Positions 25,504 through 33,454 of a DNA stretch of 64,000 nt are shown here, piece by piece. Position 1 is the first letter of the stretch, and every line of letters begins with the position of its first letter. The notes under the pieces were generated by a model, which was given only the letters and a program-made list of their open reading frames with translations, ran no database searches and was not told the DNA's origin. The stretch covers positions 1-64,000 of the forward strand of contig CALUIU010000012.1 of NCBI GenBank assembly GCA_944320795.1, in the 5' to 3' direction. This DNA comes from Candidatus Paraprevotella stercoravium. Lineage in GTDB: Bacteria; Bacteroidota; Bacteroidia; Bacteroidales; Bacteroidaceae. A program made the position numbers and the translations under genes.

Positions 25504-26804
25504 GAAAAGGAATAAACAACAAAGTCAAAGAGATGAGCAAGAAATTAAAGCCCTTATCTCCGGATCAGTTAGCGTACATAAAAAATATCTTTGACAAGAA
25601 AGGATATTATAAAAAAAGCGGTGAAGTATGGTGCCAGTGCTGCGGTCGGATTGAACACCAGCTTCCCGGTAGTTTAGACATAGATATAGAATGCGGATAT
25701 CAATGTTCCTGTGGCGCTCACCTTACGTTAGTTTATGCCCCAAGACTGAACAGAATGTATGATAGAGCATATTATTCTGTAGTTCAGACCTGCCAAGGCT
25801 GGCAAATAATACGGACATTTAACGTGGAAAGGAATAATACCAAGGGTATCCTTACTCAATACGACATTAATGAGGTTTATCAGAACTGGATTTCTCCAGA
25901 TGGTGAAGAAGTAATACTGGGGAAAAGCTACTCACGAGGGGTAAATTACTTTTTCTGGAAATATAATAGTGATTTTTCCATAAGACACCACAATGCTAAA
26001 AGTAGTGGATATTATGCCTTTGAGGATGTATTTGATACTTGTGGAAACTATTTCTATCCCAAGTTCTGCATCACCAAAAAACTAAGGCGCAACGGATGGA
26101 AAAAACGGATAGAAAAATTGCCCTGTGTTTCTATGGCCGAATGTATGAAGATGCTACTATCATCAAATCATGCCGAAACCGTTGTCAAGCAAGGACAATA
26201 TGATGTGTTTTTGCACATGGTGCGTAATAAGTGGAAAGAGCTGGAATATATGAATATCCTGAATATATGCCACAGAAACGGCTATATGATTACAGATGCT
26301 TCCATGTACTTCGATTACATAGATACTCTGAATAACCTTGGTAAAGATGTACGGAATCCCAAATATATCTGTCCGGATAATCTCTATGAAGCACACGATA
26401 AGGCACTGGCGGCCTGGACTAAAATCCGGAGGGCGCAGGAACAGCTGGAAGAGAAAAAAAGTATTGCTGAAAAGGAAAAGGATTATAAAGCCTTACGGGG
26501 CAAATATTTTGGCATTCTGATTACAGACGGAACACTGGAAATCGCTCCACTTAAAAGCGTTAAAGATTTCTTCGAGGAAGGATCAGAGATGCACCATTGT
26601 GTATACCAAAACAAATACTACAAAAAGAAAGATGCGCTGATCCTGTCAGCCAGAATTAACGGAAAAAGAGTTGAAACCATTGAAGTAAATCTAAAAACTT
26701 ACAGCATCGTGCAGTCACGCGGAGCCTGTAACAAGAACACCCCGTATCACGATCGGATAGTAAGTCTGATGAACCGCAATATGAACCTAATCAAAGCGAT
26801 ATAA
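25500..26804 (+). CDS. PcfJ-like protein
   Basis: A 434-residue protein with an N-terminal zinc-binding region (WCQCCGR and a CGYQCSCG pair, about residues 40-75) and the C-terminal PcfJ signature EGSEMHHCVYQNKYYKKKD and SRGACNKNTPY. It is translationally coupled to the PcfK-like gene. The biological role in phages is unknown; a nucleic-acid function is likely from the zinc ribbons. Confidence 0.78.
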   Translation: MRKGINNKVKEMSKKLKPLSPDQLAYIKNIFDKKGYYKKSGEVWCQCCGRIEHQLPGSLDIDIECGYQCSCGAHLTLVYAPRLNRMYDRAYYSVVQTCQGWQIIRTFNVERNNTKGILTQYDINEVYQNWISPDGEEVILGKSYSRGVNYFFWKYNSDFSIRHHNAKSSGYYAFEDVFDTCGNYFYPKFCITKKLRRNGWKKRIEKLPCVSMAECMKMLLSSNHAETVVKQGQYDVFLHMVRNKWKELEYMNILNICHRNGYMITDASMYFDYIDTLNNLGKDVRNPKYICPDNLYEAHDKALAAWTKIRRAQEQLEEKKSIAEKEKDYKALRGKYFGILITDGTLEIAPLKSVKDFFEEGSEMHHCVYQNKYYKKKDALILSARINGKRVETIEVNLKTYSIVQSRGACNKNTPYHDRIVSLMNRNMNLIKAI

Positions 26805-26806
26805 TC

Positions 26807-27046
26807 ATGAAAACAAATAGACCAAAGAAAAAACATCTGGCAGAACGATATGCCACATTCGCGTTTATAGATCGGGAGAAAGCACTTGGAGCAAGATTCC
26901 TAAACTTCGAAAATATTTTTAAGAGGAGACACATCAGAAAAGCCTATATAGACGGCTGGAACGCCTGTCTGGAACATCTCGCCAGCATACCGTGGGACGA
27001 AGCCATGAATGTGATTGTTAACTATTGCAAAGGAAAGGAGGACTGA
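26807..27046 (+). CDS. Hypothetical small basic protein
   Basis: 79 residues, basic and helical (KRRHIRKAYIDGWNACLEHL). No family is recognised. It belongs to a run of five tightly packed small genes after the PcfJ-like gene. Confidence 0.55.
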   Translation: MKTNRPKKKHLAERYATFAFIDREKALGARFLNFENIFKRRHIRKAYIDGWNACLEHLASIPWDEAMNVIVNYCKGKED

Positions 27047-27049
27047 GGT

Positions 27050-27256
27050 ATGGCAACGAAAGAAAAAAGAGAAACGCTCGCAAAGACAGATTTCTGTAGG
27101 GCATTTTTGCACGTCCAAGGCTTTCTGACAGATGCAGAGAATGAGAAAGTTTTTCAGCGTATAAGGAAGTGGCAAGATAAACATAAAGTAGGAATAACTG
27201 ATGCACAGCTTTGGTCTGTAGAAGTAATCTATGATGATAACGCAAAGGAGGATTGA
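27050..27256 (+). CDS. Hypothetical small protein
   Basis: A 68-residue protein starting 3 nt after its neighbour. It is helical and charged with a central FCRAFLHVQGFLTDAENEKV. No motif is recognised. Confidence 0.5.
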   Translation: MATKEKRETLAKTDFCRAFLHVQGFLTDAENEKVFQRIRKWQDKHKVGITDAQLWSVEVIYDDNAKED

Positions 27257-27259
27257 GAT

Positions 27260-27448
27260 ATGACACTAAAGAAATACCAAGCGAGGCAGTTGGATCCTCG
27301 TGCTACGGTAATAACCATCCACGAACATGAACGGCATGTCAACCGGATAAAGACAGAGATGTACGTTGCTCTGGCATCATTTAACCGAGCCGGAAGCATT
27401 ACGAACGAGTCACACGATTACTGGAAAAAACGAATAAGCGAGTTATGA
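27260..27448 (+). CDS. Hypothetical small protein
   Basis: 62 residues, 3 nt after the previous stop, overlapping the nucleotide-hydrolase-like gene by 4 nt. No motif is recognised; contains HEHERHVNRIK. Confidence 0.5.
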   Translation: MTLKKYQARQLDPRATVITIHEHERHVNRIKTEMYVALASFNRAGSITNESHDYWKKRISEL

Positions 27449-27765
27449 CGGAGAATAAGAAATCAATTAAGAACGACCGCAAGGATGGCAAGGTCCGCAT
27501 GGACCTGCTGCCCTGGCCAGAACTGGAGAAGATAGCGGAAGTATACACCGCCGGAGCAAAGAAGTACGGCCCTAACCGATGGCAGAATCTGGAAAACGGT
27601 TATGAGAGATATAAAGGCGCCATGCTGCGCCACCTGACGGAAGTAGAAAAAGGCAATGCCATCGACGAGGACACCGGCTGTCTGCATATCGCTCAGGTGG
27701 CATGGAATGCCATAGCAATGGTACACTTTAAACTTAAGGAGTATGACACCCAAAGAATTCTTTGA
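27445..27765 (+). CDS. dATP/dGTP diphosphohydrolase-like protein (DUF5664)
   Basis: A 106-residue all-helical protein of the MazG-like superfamily subset with the pattern RMDLLPWPELEKIAEVYTAG, KYGPNRW and a metal-binding HIAQVAWNAIAM helix. Related proteins lower dATP or dGTP pools. In 2-aminoadenine phages a relative works with PurZ, but no PurZ gene is present here, so base replacement is not supported. Confidence 0.7.
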   Translation: MTENKKSIKNDRKDGKVRMDLLPWPELEKIAEVYTAGAKKYGPNRWQNLENGYERYKGAMLRHLTEVEKGNAIDEDTGCLHIAQVAWNAIAMVHFKLKEYDTQRIL

Positions 27766-27928
27766 TCTTGTTGCCAGAATGAGGAAAATGCAGCAAGAGT
27801 ATTTCCGGACCAGAACGTCCGCATCACTATCGGTCTCCAAAAAACTGGAGCGGGCCGTCGACGCGGAAATAGAGAGAGTGAACAGAATTACTAATGATTC
27901 CAGAAATTTATTTCCTAAACATGAATGA
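27743..27928 (+). CDS. Hypothetical small protein
   Basis: 61 residues, helical, overlapping the end of the DUF5664 gene by 23 nt. The repeated short helix pattern (FFDLVARMRKMQQEYF) suggests a small coiled coil. No family is recognised. Confidence 0.5.
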   Translation: MTPKEFFDLVARMRKMQQEYFRTRTSASLSVSKKLERAVDAEIERVNRITNDSRNLFPKHE

Positions 27929-27930
27929 CT

Positions 27931-28068
27931 ATGATAGACTACGATTTACTTTTTGATGCCAGGGAAGCAGCCCTGAGAGTGAAGTTCCTTACCAGTAGTG
28001 AGGAACTTCTTTTGTATTCATCCGCTTTGTATCTCGCTATGGAATGGGGTAAGAAAGTGGGAAAATAA
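27931..28068 (+). CDS. Hypothetical 45-residue protein
   Basis: A short ORF 2 nt after the previous gene with a helical sequence (AREAALRVKFL, SALYLAMEWGKKVGK). Tight packing and good composition support it. A hairpin-like repeat region follows. Confidence 0.45.
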   Translation: MIDYDLLFDAREAALRVKFLTSSEELLLYSSALYLAMEWGKKVGK

Positions 28069-28082
28069 AAAAGGGAGCCAGC

Positions 28083-28178
28083 ACACACGATCAAAAGCCA
28101 ACTCCCTTACACGATTATGAGGAATATCCTCACACGATTATGATGCAAATATACAAATTCGAACTTAAATAATCGTGT
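28083..28178. repeat. Cluster of leader motifs with two mini-ORFs
   Basis: ACACGAT (28084-28090), ACACGATTATG (28109-28119), ACACGATTATG (28132-28142) and an inverted ATAATCGTGT (28169-28178) lie within 96 bp. AAGGGAG and CTCCCTT flank the first copy, and TGAGGAATATCCTCA lies between the second and third. The two ATGs open ORFs of 8 and 10 codons only. This could be an operator, a regulatory leader or a scar from gene loss between repeats. Confidence 0.55.
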
Positions 28179-28179
28179 T

Positions 28180-28617
28180 ATGACAAAAGAATTTTCATCT
28201 ATAATGGAGTTAAAGGCTATCCGTGAACAAAAATCAAGATTATCAGAACGTGAGAATGAACTATCCTCCCCTATCCTAACCGATTTCGGGCTTATTCCAG
28301 AAGTATATTCCTGGTTCAAAGAGATTCTTTCTGAAAGATCATGTCCACCCAATATTGAAAATGTCACCCAGCGCAAGAAGTTTCTTTTCATTATCTTATT
28401 CCTATTTGCCCCCAGCGTTCTGGCCGGCGGACGGCTCCCGAACGGAATTCGGGCAGAGATTGCCCATGTGTTCCCAGATGTTTCCCCCTGCGTAATATCA
28501 AACAATATTGCCGATGTTTCTTTTATCTATCAACAATATAAAGACTTCCGACAGGAAATAGAGTATCTTTACAGCCGGATAGTTGAACAGTTGAAAATCA
28601 AAGAACTAATCAAGTAG
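28180..28617 (+). CDS. Hypothetical phage protein
   Basis: A 145-residue protein with a coiled N-terminus and a hydrophobic stretch (FLFIILFLFAPSVLAGG, about residues 68-84). The rest resembles short replication- or repressor-associated proteins of Bacteroides mobile elements (RAEIAHVF, FIYQQYKDF), without a defined family. It ends at a clear terminator. Confidence 0.6.
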   Translation: MTKEFSSIMELKAIREQKSRLSERENELSSPILTDFGLIPEVYSWFKEILSERSCPPNIENVTQRKKFLFIILFLFAPSVLAGGRLPNGIRAEIAHVFPDVSPCVISNNIADVSFIYQQYKDFRQEIEYLYSRIVEQLKIKELIK

Positions 28618-28620
28618 TTA

Positions 28621-28648
28621 CTGGAACTTTTAGGGTTCCAGTTTTCTT
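28621..28648 (+). terminator. Terminator ending the long early operon
   Basis: A 7-bp stem CTGGAAC/GTTCCAG (28621-28627 with 28635-28641) and 7-nt loop followed by TTTTCTT. Confidence 0.75.
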
Positions 28649-28656
28649 ATTGTTAT

Positions 28657-28711
28657 GTAGCGAAAATGTTACAATAAAACTTGCATAATTGTAGCGAAAA
28701 TGTTACCTTTG
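28657..28711 (+). promoter_or_regulatory. hicAB promoter with duplicated operator
   Basis: GTAGCGAAAATGTTAC occurs twice, at 28657-28672 and 28691-28706. The second copy overlaps a perfect -7 box TACCTTTG (28704-28711). A TTG at 28681-28683 lies 20 bp upstream, as expected for -33. HicB probably binds these 16-mers to autoregulate. Confidence 0.75.
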
Positions 28712-28734
28712 TATTGTTAAATAACAAAAGCGAT

Positions 28735-28917
28735 ATGAAATTTAGTGAAATGCACCGAAGGCTTGAGCAAGCAGGTTGGTATGTTTTTAAAGAAACTGAC
28801 CATCGCTACTATGCTCACAAGGATTTTCCTTACTTGATTAAAGTCGGTCGGCATGGTAGTAAAGAAGTACCGCCAAATGAGTTTAACAAGGTAATGAAGA
28901 AAGCAGGGCTAAAATAA
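28735..28917 (+). CDS. hicA: HicA-like mRNA interferase toxin
   Basis: A 60-residue toxin of the double-stranded-RNA-binding fold. It has the N-terminal EMHRRLEQAGWYVFKETDH, where the final histidine is the catalytic position, and the C-terminal KEVPPNEFNKVMKKAGL helix. HicA cleaves mRNA until bound by HicB. The start at 28735 follows the -7 box by 24 nt; an in-frame ATG at 28681 would lie upstream of the promoter and is rejected. Confidence 0.9.
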   Translation: MKFSEMHRRLEQAGWYVFKETDHRYYAHKDFPYLIKVGRHGSKEVPPNEFNKVMKKAGLK

Positions 28918-28951
28918 GCCCTGCACTTCATTCTAACATATATGCACGATT

Positions 28952-29359
28952 ATGAAGAAGAAAGTTAAAGCAATCATTAGCAAGTCCGACACAGGATTTG
29001 TGATTATGATGGAAGGGTTTGATTGGGCTATGTCCTATGGTGATACCTTGGAGGAAGCCAAAGCTGATTTTGAGAAGTTTCCACAGGAGTACATCGAAAT
29101 GTCTAAAGAAGCCGGAAAGGAGATTCCGCCAGAATTAAATAATGGCGAGTTGGAGTTCGAATATGTTTATGACTTATCTGGTTTCTTTAAGCAGTTCCCG
29201 TTTATTTCGGCCACTGCATTGGCCAAAAGGCTGGGAATAAATGAAGGGCTTATGAGACGTTATAAGTCCGGTTGCGCTCCTGTAGGTGAGATGCAGAAAA
29301 AAAAGATCCTGGATGGCATTCATGCCATCGGAAAAGAACTGCTTTCCGTCCAATTCTAA
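28952..29359 (+). CDS. hicB: HicB-like antitoxin with C-terminal HTH
   Basis: A 135-residue antitoxin. Residues 1-60 form the HicB fold (KAIISKSDTGFVIMMEGFDW, then YGDTLEEAKADF). Residues about 85-130 form a helix-turn-helix (TALAKRLGINEGLMRRYKSG). The C-terminal HTH likely binds the duplicated GTAGCGAAAATGTTAC operator. The start carries a GCACGATTATG variant of the phage leader motif. A strong terminator follows. Confidence 0.9.
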   Translation: MKKKVKAIISKSDTGFVIMMEGFDWAMSYGDTLEEAKADFEKFPQEYIEMSKEAGKEIPPELNNGELEFEYVYDLSGFFKQFPFISATALAKRLGINEGLMRRYKSGCAPVGEMQKKKILDGIHAIGKELLSVQF

Positions 29360-29383
29360 ATCGCTTTTGTTGTACGAGAAAGT

Positions 29384-29416
29384 AAAAGCCGGAGCGTTAT
29401 GCTTCCGGCTTTTTGT
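29384..29416 (+). terminator. Terminator after hicAB
   Basis: A 10-bp stem, AAAAGCCGGA (29384-29393) with TCCGGCTTTT (29404-29413), followed by more T. It also separates hicAB from the convergent leftward cargo block. Confidence 0.85.
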
Positions 29417-29471
29417 CAATAATATACAGAATGGTAATCATCAAACTGTAATATCATTCAAAATGGCTATA

Positions 29472-30113
29472 CTATAATAGCTTATTAGGTTCTATCCCGA
29501 TAAATTCAGCTAGTATAGAATTCCAATCTGATACGTTAGCTCTGCTAGGATGATAAATTCTTATGCATTTTATCTCATTCTCATTGTCTACAAGATACTT
29601 GCCATTATAGTAATCTGTACCATCCACCCAATTCGTGTTTGGTAAATGATCGTAAGCTCTGTTTCCCCAGACAATTATTAAATTGGGCCTAAGCTCTTTA
29701 ATCACATTATAGAATAAAGGTGTGGAAAGAGTATAATCAGTATTAGAATATAACACATTTGATGCACTTCCTATGTAGGCAGTTTGAAGAAAATTATAGA
29801 AAGATATACTATTCCATAATTTTAAGCTTTCTTCTACTGTTACATTTTCTTTGCCATAGAAAATTTTATCAAAGGGATAAAATGTTTTAGTCATCCATCC
29901 CTGCTTTTCACCAATGTCTTTTCTAAAATCAATATATGACTCCACCGTTCTTTGTGTAAAACAGCTGCATTCTTCCATTTCCTCAAAAGAGCAATTTCCA
30001 TAGACGCCACATCTGTCACATCCTCCACAATAATGGCTGTCACCAATAACAAGAATCTTATAATTCTTTTGTGAGTATTCACTTCCAATCCAAGGTTTGA
30101 AAAAAGTATCCAT
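29472..30113 (-). CDS. Uracil-DNA-glycosylase-fold-like protein
   Basis: A 213-residue protein. The outline matches the UDG superfamily: a first-strand motif KILVIGDSHYCGGC (about 18-31), a central region WNSISFYNFLQ, the strand LIIVWGNRAYDHLP and a terminal HPSR (about 190-193) where UDGs have their HPS motif. A cysteine-rich segment (CDRCGVYGNCSFEEMEECSC) may bind metal. It is last in the leftward cargo block. The catalytic residues of true UDGs are not obvious, so the activity is uncertain. Confidence 0.55.
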   Translation of the reverse strand: MDTFFKPWIGSEYSQKNYKILVIGDSHYCGGCDRCGVYGNCSFEEMEECSCFTQRTVESYIDFRKDIGEKQGWMTKTFYPFDKIFYGKENVTVEESLKLWNSISFYNFLQTAYIGSASNVLYSNTDYTLSTPLFYNVIKELRPNLIIVWGNRAYDHLPNTNWVDGTDYYNGKYLVDNENEIKCIRIYHPSRANVSDWNSILAEFIGIEPNKLL

Positions 30114-30174
30114 ACAATATTATTTTTAATAAAATAGGTCTTTAATGGTATTTATCAGTTGTGAAAGTATAGCA

Positions 30175-30840
30175 TTAAGCTTCCGTCTTTGTATTCAAAC
30201 ATTTAGAATAAATATAGTTCCTGAAATCCAATCTTAATTTACGCACTTTAGGTGATATAATTCCGTATTTATCTATTAGTTCTATAAGTTTTTCCCTTGT
30301 TTCATTTTCAAGATTATTCAACTTAAGTTCATTTATTTCTGGATCTGAATTTTGCTTTTGTAACCTATATAAAATAATTTGTTTCTCAATATGGATGTTA
30401 TAAATGTACCCAGAGATGTTATGGATGTTATCAATAATAACTTTGTCGTCTATAAACAATTCTAATAACGCTTCACATGCTTGTTCCTTATGGTATAAAT
30501 CATTCATTTTCTTAATGTATCTATCAATATCATCATTGTCACCTAAGTCTGGAAACCGCATGATATGAGAGAGCCATTGATATAACTTTTCGTTAGCATT
30601 TATTATTGCATCTCTTTCAGTAGAATAGATCTCTGATTTTACATTAGTAAGTAGAGATAATTGACTTTTTAATATTTCTGTTTTATTGGTAAACGCTGAC
30701 TCAACGCTTTTAATTTCATTTGTAATTTTTCCTATATCATCTTTTGTGGCAAGATTTTTACCCTTTTCTTTAAAAAATGCTATTATGTATTGTACAAAAC
30801 CAGATATTATAACTAATAATATAAACTGCTGCCAGGTCAT
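30175..30840 (-). CDS. Membrane-anchored coiled-coil protein, cargo block
   Basis: A 221-residue protein. A single N-terminal helix (FILLVIISGFVQYIIAFF, about 6-23) is followed by the segment EKGKNLATKDDIGKITNEIK, then a long coiled coil. The same motif occurs in the next upstream gene, so the two are distant paralogues of one architecture. Proteins with the KGKNLATKEDI motif are widespread next to mobile elements and defence genes, but their function is not established. Confidence 0.6.
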   Translation of the reverse strand: MTWQQFILLVIISGFVQYIIAFFKEKGKNLATKDDIGKITNEIKSVESAFTNKTEILKSQLSLLTNVKSEIYSTERDAIINANEKLYQWLSHIMRFPDLGDNDDIDRYIKKMNDLYHKEQACEALLELFIDDKVIIDNIHNISGYIYNIHIEKQIILYRLQKQNSDPEINELKLNNLENETREKLIELIDKYGIISPKVRKLRLDFRNYIYSKCLNTKTEA

Positions 30841-30869
30841 AAATGTTTGCTAATTTAATATGAATATTT

Positions 30870-31463
30870 TTATGGTACTAATGCAGGAATAAAGTATGCC
30901 AATGATTCATTCAGACAATCAATAAATTGTTTTTTTCTTTCTGAAGGAATTGCATTTACTTCTCCATTTATAGGAGAAGTTGTCATAAAATTAAAAAGCA
31001 CGTAATCAGTATCAATATTACCAGAAATACTTCTCAATTTACGAAGGACTGGTATTGAATCGTATCTAGTTTTATAGGTATGTAAAAAGTTAGAAAGCTT
31101 ATTATTTGATGTGAGCAAGGATTCATCATTATCACAATCTTCAATATCTTTTTCAGATTCTACTTTTAGACATGAAGCAATATGTTGCAGTAGTGTTTCA
31201 TCTATTGAATGGCAAAGCCCCATTATATATTTATGTGATTCAAACTCTTTTTGAAGTTCTATTTTATGAGTTTCCAGAGCCTTGTTATAGCTATCCTTTA
31301 CTGATTCTATTCTTTTGGTTATATCTGCTATGTCTTCTTTGGTCGCAAGATTCTTTCCTTTCTCCTCATTATAAGCTTTATTCCGGGAAATACTATAAAG
31401 ACATATAAAGTTTCCTACAGCCAAAATAACAGTAATAACATTAACTAATGTATCAATTCCCAT
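30870..31463 (-). CDS. Membrane-anchored coiled-coil protein, cargo block
   Basis: A 197-residue protein with an N-terminal membrane helix (about 6-25), then EEKGKNLATKEDIADITKRI, a coiled coil to about residue 80 and a C-terminal helical domain. It shares its architecture with the gene downstream. The regulator gene ends 2 nt before its start, so the three genes are co-transcribed. A membrane sensor or exclusion role is possible but unproven. Confidence 0.6.
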   Translation of the reverse strand: MGIDTLVNVITVILAVGNFICLYSISRNKAYNEEKGKNLATKEDIADITKRIESVKDSYNKALETHKIELQKEFESHKYIMGLCHSIDETLLQHIASCLKVESEKDIEDCDNDESLLTSNNKLSNFLHTYKTRYDSIPVLRKLRSISGNIDTDYVLFNFMTTSPINGEVNAIPSERKKQFIDCLNESLAYFIPALVP

Positions 31464-31465
31464 GC

Positions 31466-31726
31466 TTATTCTCCTTTCTCTATTTTAATTTTTTTTCCAC
31501 AATGTGGACAAATCATGTATCCGGCTCCGGTAAATTCAGTTTCTCCAATTAGTTCCGATATGGTCACGTTTAAAACGTCAGCCATCTTCATTAGAGTGTC
31601 AAGAGATGGGAATGATTTACCTGTTACGATGTTGCTAACAGCCACCTTTGAAATTCCCACTTTTTCAGCAAGTAGAGCTGATGTTACATTTCTTGCTGAC
31701 ATAATTTCTTTTAATTGTAAGTTCAT
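31466..31726 (-). CDS. Cro/C1-type HTH regulator with zinc-ribbon tail
   Basis: An 86-residue protein. Residues 1-65 form a helix-turn-helix (LLAEKVGISKVAVSNIVTGK). The tail contains CPHCGKK, half of a zinc ribbon. It is first in the leftward cargo operon. Palindromic sites TAAAGTNTACTTTA flank its start and a divergent rightward promoter, so it probably represses both directions. Confidence 0.85.
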   Translation of the reverse strand: MNLQLKEIMSARNVTSALLAEKVGISKVAVSNIVTGKSFPSLDTLMKMADVLNVTISELIGETEFTGAGYMICPHCGKKIKIEKGE

Positions 31727-31870
31727 AAAGTTTGCTTTAATTAATTACTTCTGCAAATATAGGTATTCTTTATCATATATAGCTATATAAATAAAGTCTA
31801 CTTTATTAAACAATGTTAATTGACAAATAAAACTTTATCAAAATATTTGCAATTAATAAAGTTTACTTTA
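31726..31870. promoter_or_regulatory. Operators of the second regulator
   Basis: TAAAGTCTACTTTA (31792-31805) and TAAAGTTTACTTTA (31857-31870) are palindromic 14-mers. A third copy with one mismatch, TAAAGTTTGCTTTA (31726-31739), touches the regulator's start codon. A leftward -7 box (TATATTTG on the minus strand, 31754-31761) lies between them. Confidence 0.8.
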
Positions 31871-31876
31871 TCTTTG
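31846..31876 (+). promoter_or_regulatory. Rightward promoter of the middle region
   Basis: TTTG (31846-31849), 19-bp spacer, then TATCTTTG (31869-31876): a full match to the Bacteroidetes promoter consensus. Operator 31857-31870 lies in the spacer and overlaps the -7 box by 2 bp. Confidence 0.8.
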
Positions 31877-31919
31877 CATCATCAAACAAGAAGTAATAAC
31901 AATTTAAATACACACGATT

Positions 31920-32207
31920 ATGAAAACAATTAGTAGTGATTACATCAAAGAAATCAAAGAACAGATCAGAGTTATCAATAATTCTCTCAAAAGAGTTCAA
32001 GAAGCTGAGAAGGTTCAGGATTCAGCAGTCAATACAAGAGAGTATGACAGAGCAACAAATGAAGCAATCGACGCAAGTGCAGACGTGATGATGGCTTTAG
32101 AAGAAGCTGTAAGACTTGCATCAGCGATGGGTTGTGCGACTGGTCTGTATGACATACACAAGTATCACAAGATTGCAGAACTTGATTTTAGAGAATCACA
32201 CAAATAA
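31920..32207 (+). CDS. Hypothetical helical protein
   Basis: A 95-residue helical protein, first of the middle transcript, with the ACACGATTATG leader on its start. No family is recognised. A GC-rich GAAA-tetraloop hairpin (GCAGGGC/GCCCTGC, 32217-32234) follows. Confidence 0.6.
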   Translation: MKTISSDYIKEIKEQIRVINNSLKRVQEAEKVQDSAVNTREYDRATNEAIDASADVMMALEEAVRLASAMGCATGLYDIHKYHKIAELDFRESHK

Positions 32208-32216
32208 GTTTAACCA

Positions 32217-32244
32217 GCAGGGCGAAAGCCCTGCATACTCTTTC
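32217..32244 (+). terminator. GAAA-tetraloop hairpin
   Basis: A 7-bp stem GCAGGGC (32217-32223)/GCCCTGC (32228-32234) closing a GAAA loop, followed by a weak pyrimidine run. It may attenuate transcription; the downstream genes have no clear promoter of their own. Confidence 0.4.
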
Positions 32245-32274
32245 ACACGATTATTAATATTAAAACTTATTATT

Positions 32275-32562
32275 ATGAAGACAATAGAAAAAATGCTTGC
32301 AGATGCAATCTTAAAGAGTATTGATAAAAATGAGGGGACGTTTTTTGTCGATGCAGATGACAATGAGAATCTGGTAGAAGTTGATGGTCACTACAAAATA
32401 AAAGGCTACCTCGAAAAAACAAGGTTTGGCAATGATATTTGGGTTACTACTGATGCTTCAGTAACTATAGATAAGGTAAGATCTTATGATAAGAATGATA
32501 ATGAAGTAGAAGTTGAATATGACATTAAGGCCATTGAAGAATACGTAGAGGTGAGATTATAG
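32275..32562 (+). CDS. Hypothetical acidic protein
   Basis: A 95-residue acidic protein; the start at 32275 is the first ATG after the hairpin. Central strands (FFVDADDNENLVEVDGHYKI) suggest a small beta domain. No family is recognised. Confidence 0.55.
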   Translation: MKTIEKMLADAILKSIDKNEGTFFVDADDNENLVEVDGHYKIKGYLEKTRFGNDIWVTTDASVTIDKVRSYDKNDNEVEVEYDIKAIEEYVEVRL

Positions 32563-32596
32563 CATAATAAAAAACAATTAAGAACAGAAGATTAAT

Positions 32597-33037
32597 ATGG
32601 CTAAGATAGTGAAAGCAAAGGTAAGGGTTAAGGTGTTTACAGATTTTGGGTATTGGTGCCTGGCTGAAATCAGAGGCCTGAAAGAAGGTACAATTTTAGA
32701 AGGTTGTTACAATCCCCAAAACAAAGCTTTTGATTTTACCTATAATGGTCAAGACGCAATGCTCTGGGTTAATCAGAATGCAGAACTAATAGGCAATGAA
32801 AAGAAATCAATGAGCAATATAATAGTTACTATTGCTGTTTGCCGTGATAAAGATATTATAGCTGAGTTTGACACGAAGAAAGAAGCAAAAAGATATGTCA
32901 AAGACGAAGGCTATAATAACGTCGAGTACTGGTATCTTGCATCTGAAGTGATAAATCAAAATGGTGACGTAAATCCTGCTTGTTGGGGCAGAACCAGACA
33001 AGAAGCAATTGAAAAACTTAAAAAATCAATGATATGA
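32597..33037 (+). CDS. Hypothetical protein
   Basis: A 146-residue protein with an N-terminal beta-rich half (VKVRVKVFTDFGYWC) and a C-terminal alpha/beta half that resembles small phage proteins with EFDTKKEAKRYV. The function is unknown. The last 4 nt overlap the next gene. Confidence 0.55.
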   Translation: MAKIVKAKVRVKVFTDFGYWCLAEIRGLKEGTILEGCYNPQNKAFDFTYNGQDAMLWVNQNAELIGNEKKSMSNIIVTIAVCRDKDIIAEFDTKKEAKRYVKDEGYNNVEYWYLASEVINQNGDVNPACWGRTRQEAIEKLKKSMI

Positions 33038-33198
33038 GACAGAAATATTTCGACACGAAACAAGCTGCAACCAAAGCAAAAGAAGAACGATCTAAAAATG
33101 GTGTACGTGACCTAAAGGTCTTCAAAATGCCAAAAGGCACAAGAAAAAGTGGCAAGTTCGCAGTATGTACTGAGCTTGAATATCTGAATACGTATTAA
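33034..33198 (+). CDS. Hypothetical small basic protein
   Basis: A 54-residue lysine-rich protein overlapping the previous stop by 4 nt. It has the short pattern YFDTKQAATKAKEER, similar in style to the preceding gene's C-terminal half. Confidence 0.5.
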   Translation: MRQKYFDTKQAATKAKEERSKNGVRDLKVFKMPKGTRKSGKFAVCTELEYLNTY

Positions 33199-33229
33199 AT
33201 GGCTATGCAAAGCCAAAACCTCAATAGTT

Positions 33230-33403
33230 ATGAAAGAGAAAGAAATCTTACAAGAAATTATTAAGTGGCTGGGTAATAATACCAGTTACCTTTCTACAAA
33301 AACAGATTATGCTAGAGGCTATAAAGACGGCATAGAACAAGCAAAAGTGATAGTTGAAAGTATCATCAATGAACATAATCCGGATTTATTATCAAACAAT
33401 TAG
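33230..33403 (+). CDS. Hypothetical small helical protein
   Basis: A 57-residue amphipathic helical protein with a central DYARGYKDGIEQAK. It is the last gene before the tRNA. No family is recognised. Confidence 0.5.
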   Translation: MKEKEILQEIIKWLGNNTSYLSTKTDYARGYKDGIEQAKVIVESIINEHNPDLLSNN

Positions 33404-33454
33404 CGAATTGTTTCGTATGTATTGAATTGTTATTTAGAATTGTCTTCATAATTA

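Noticed and set aside
27445-27765. A 2-aminoadenine (Z-genome) pathway
   Set aside because: Only the DUF5664-type hydrolase is present; no PurZ or matching polymerase gene is in the window.
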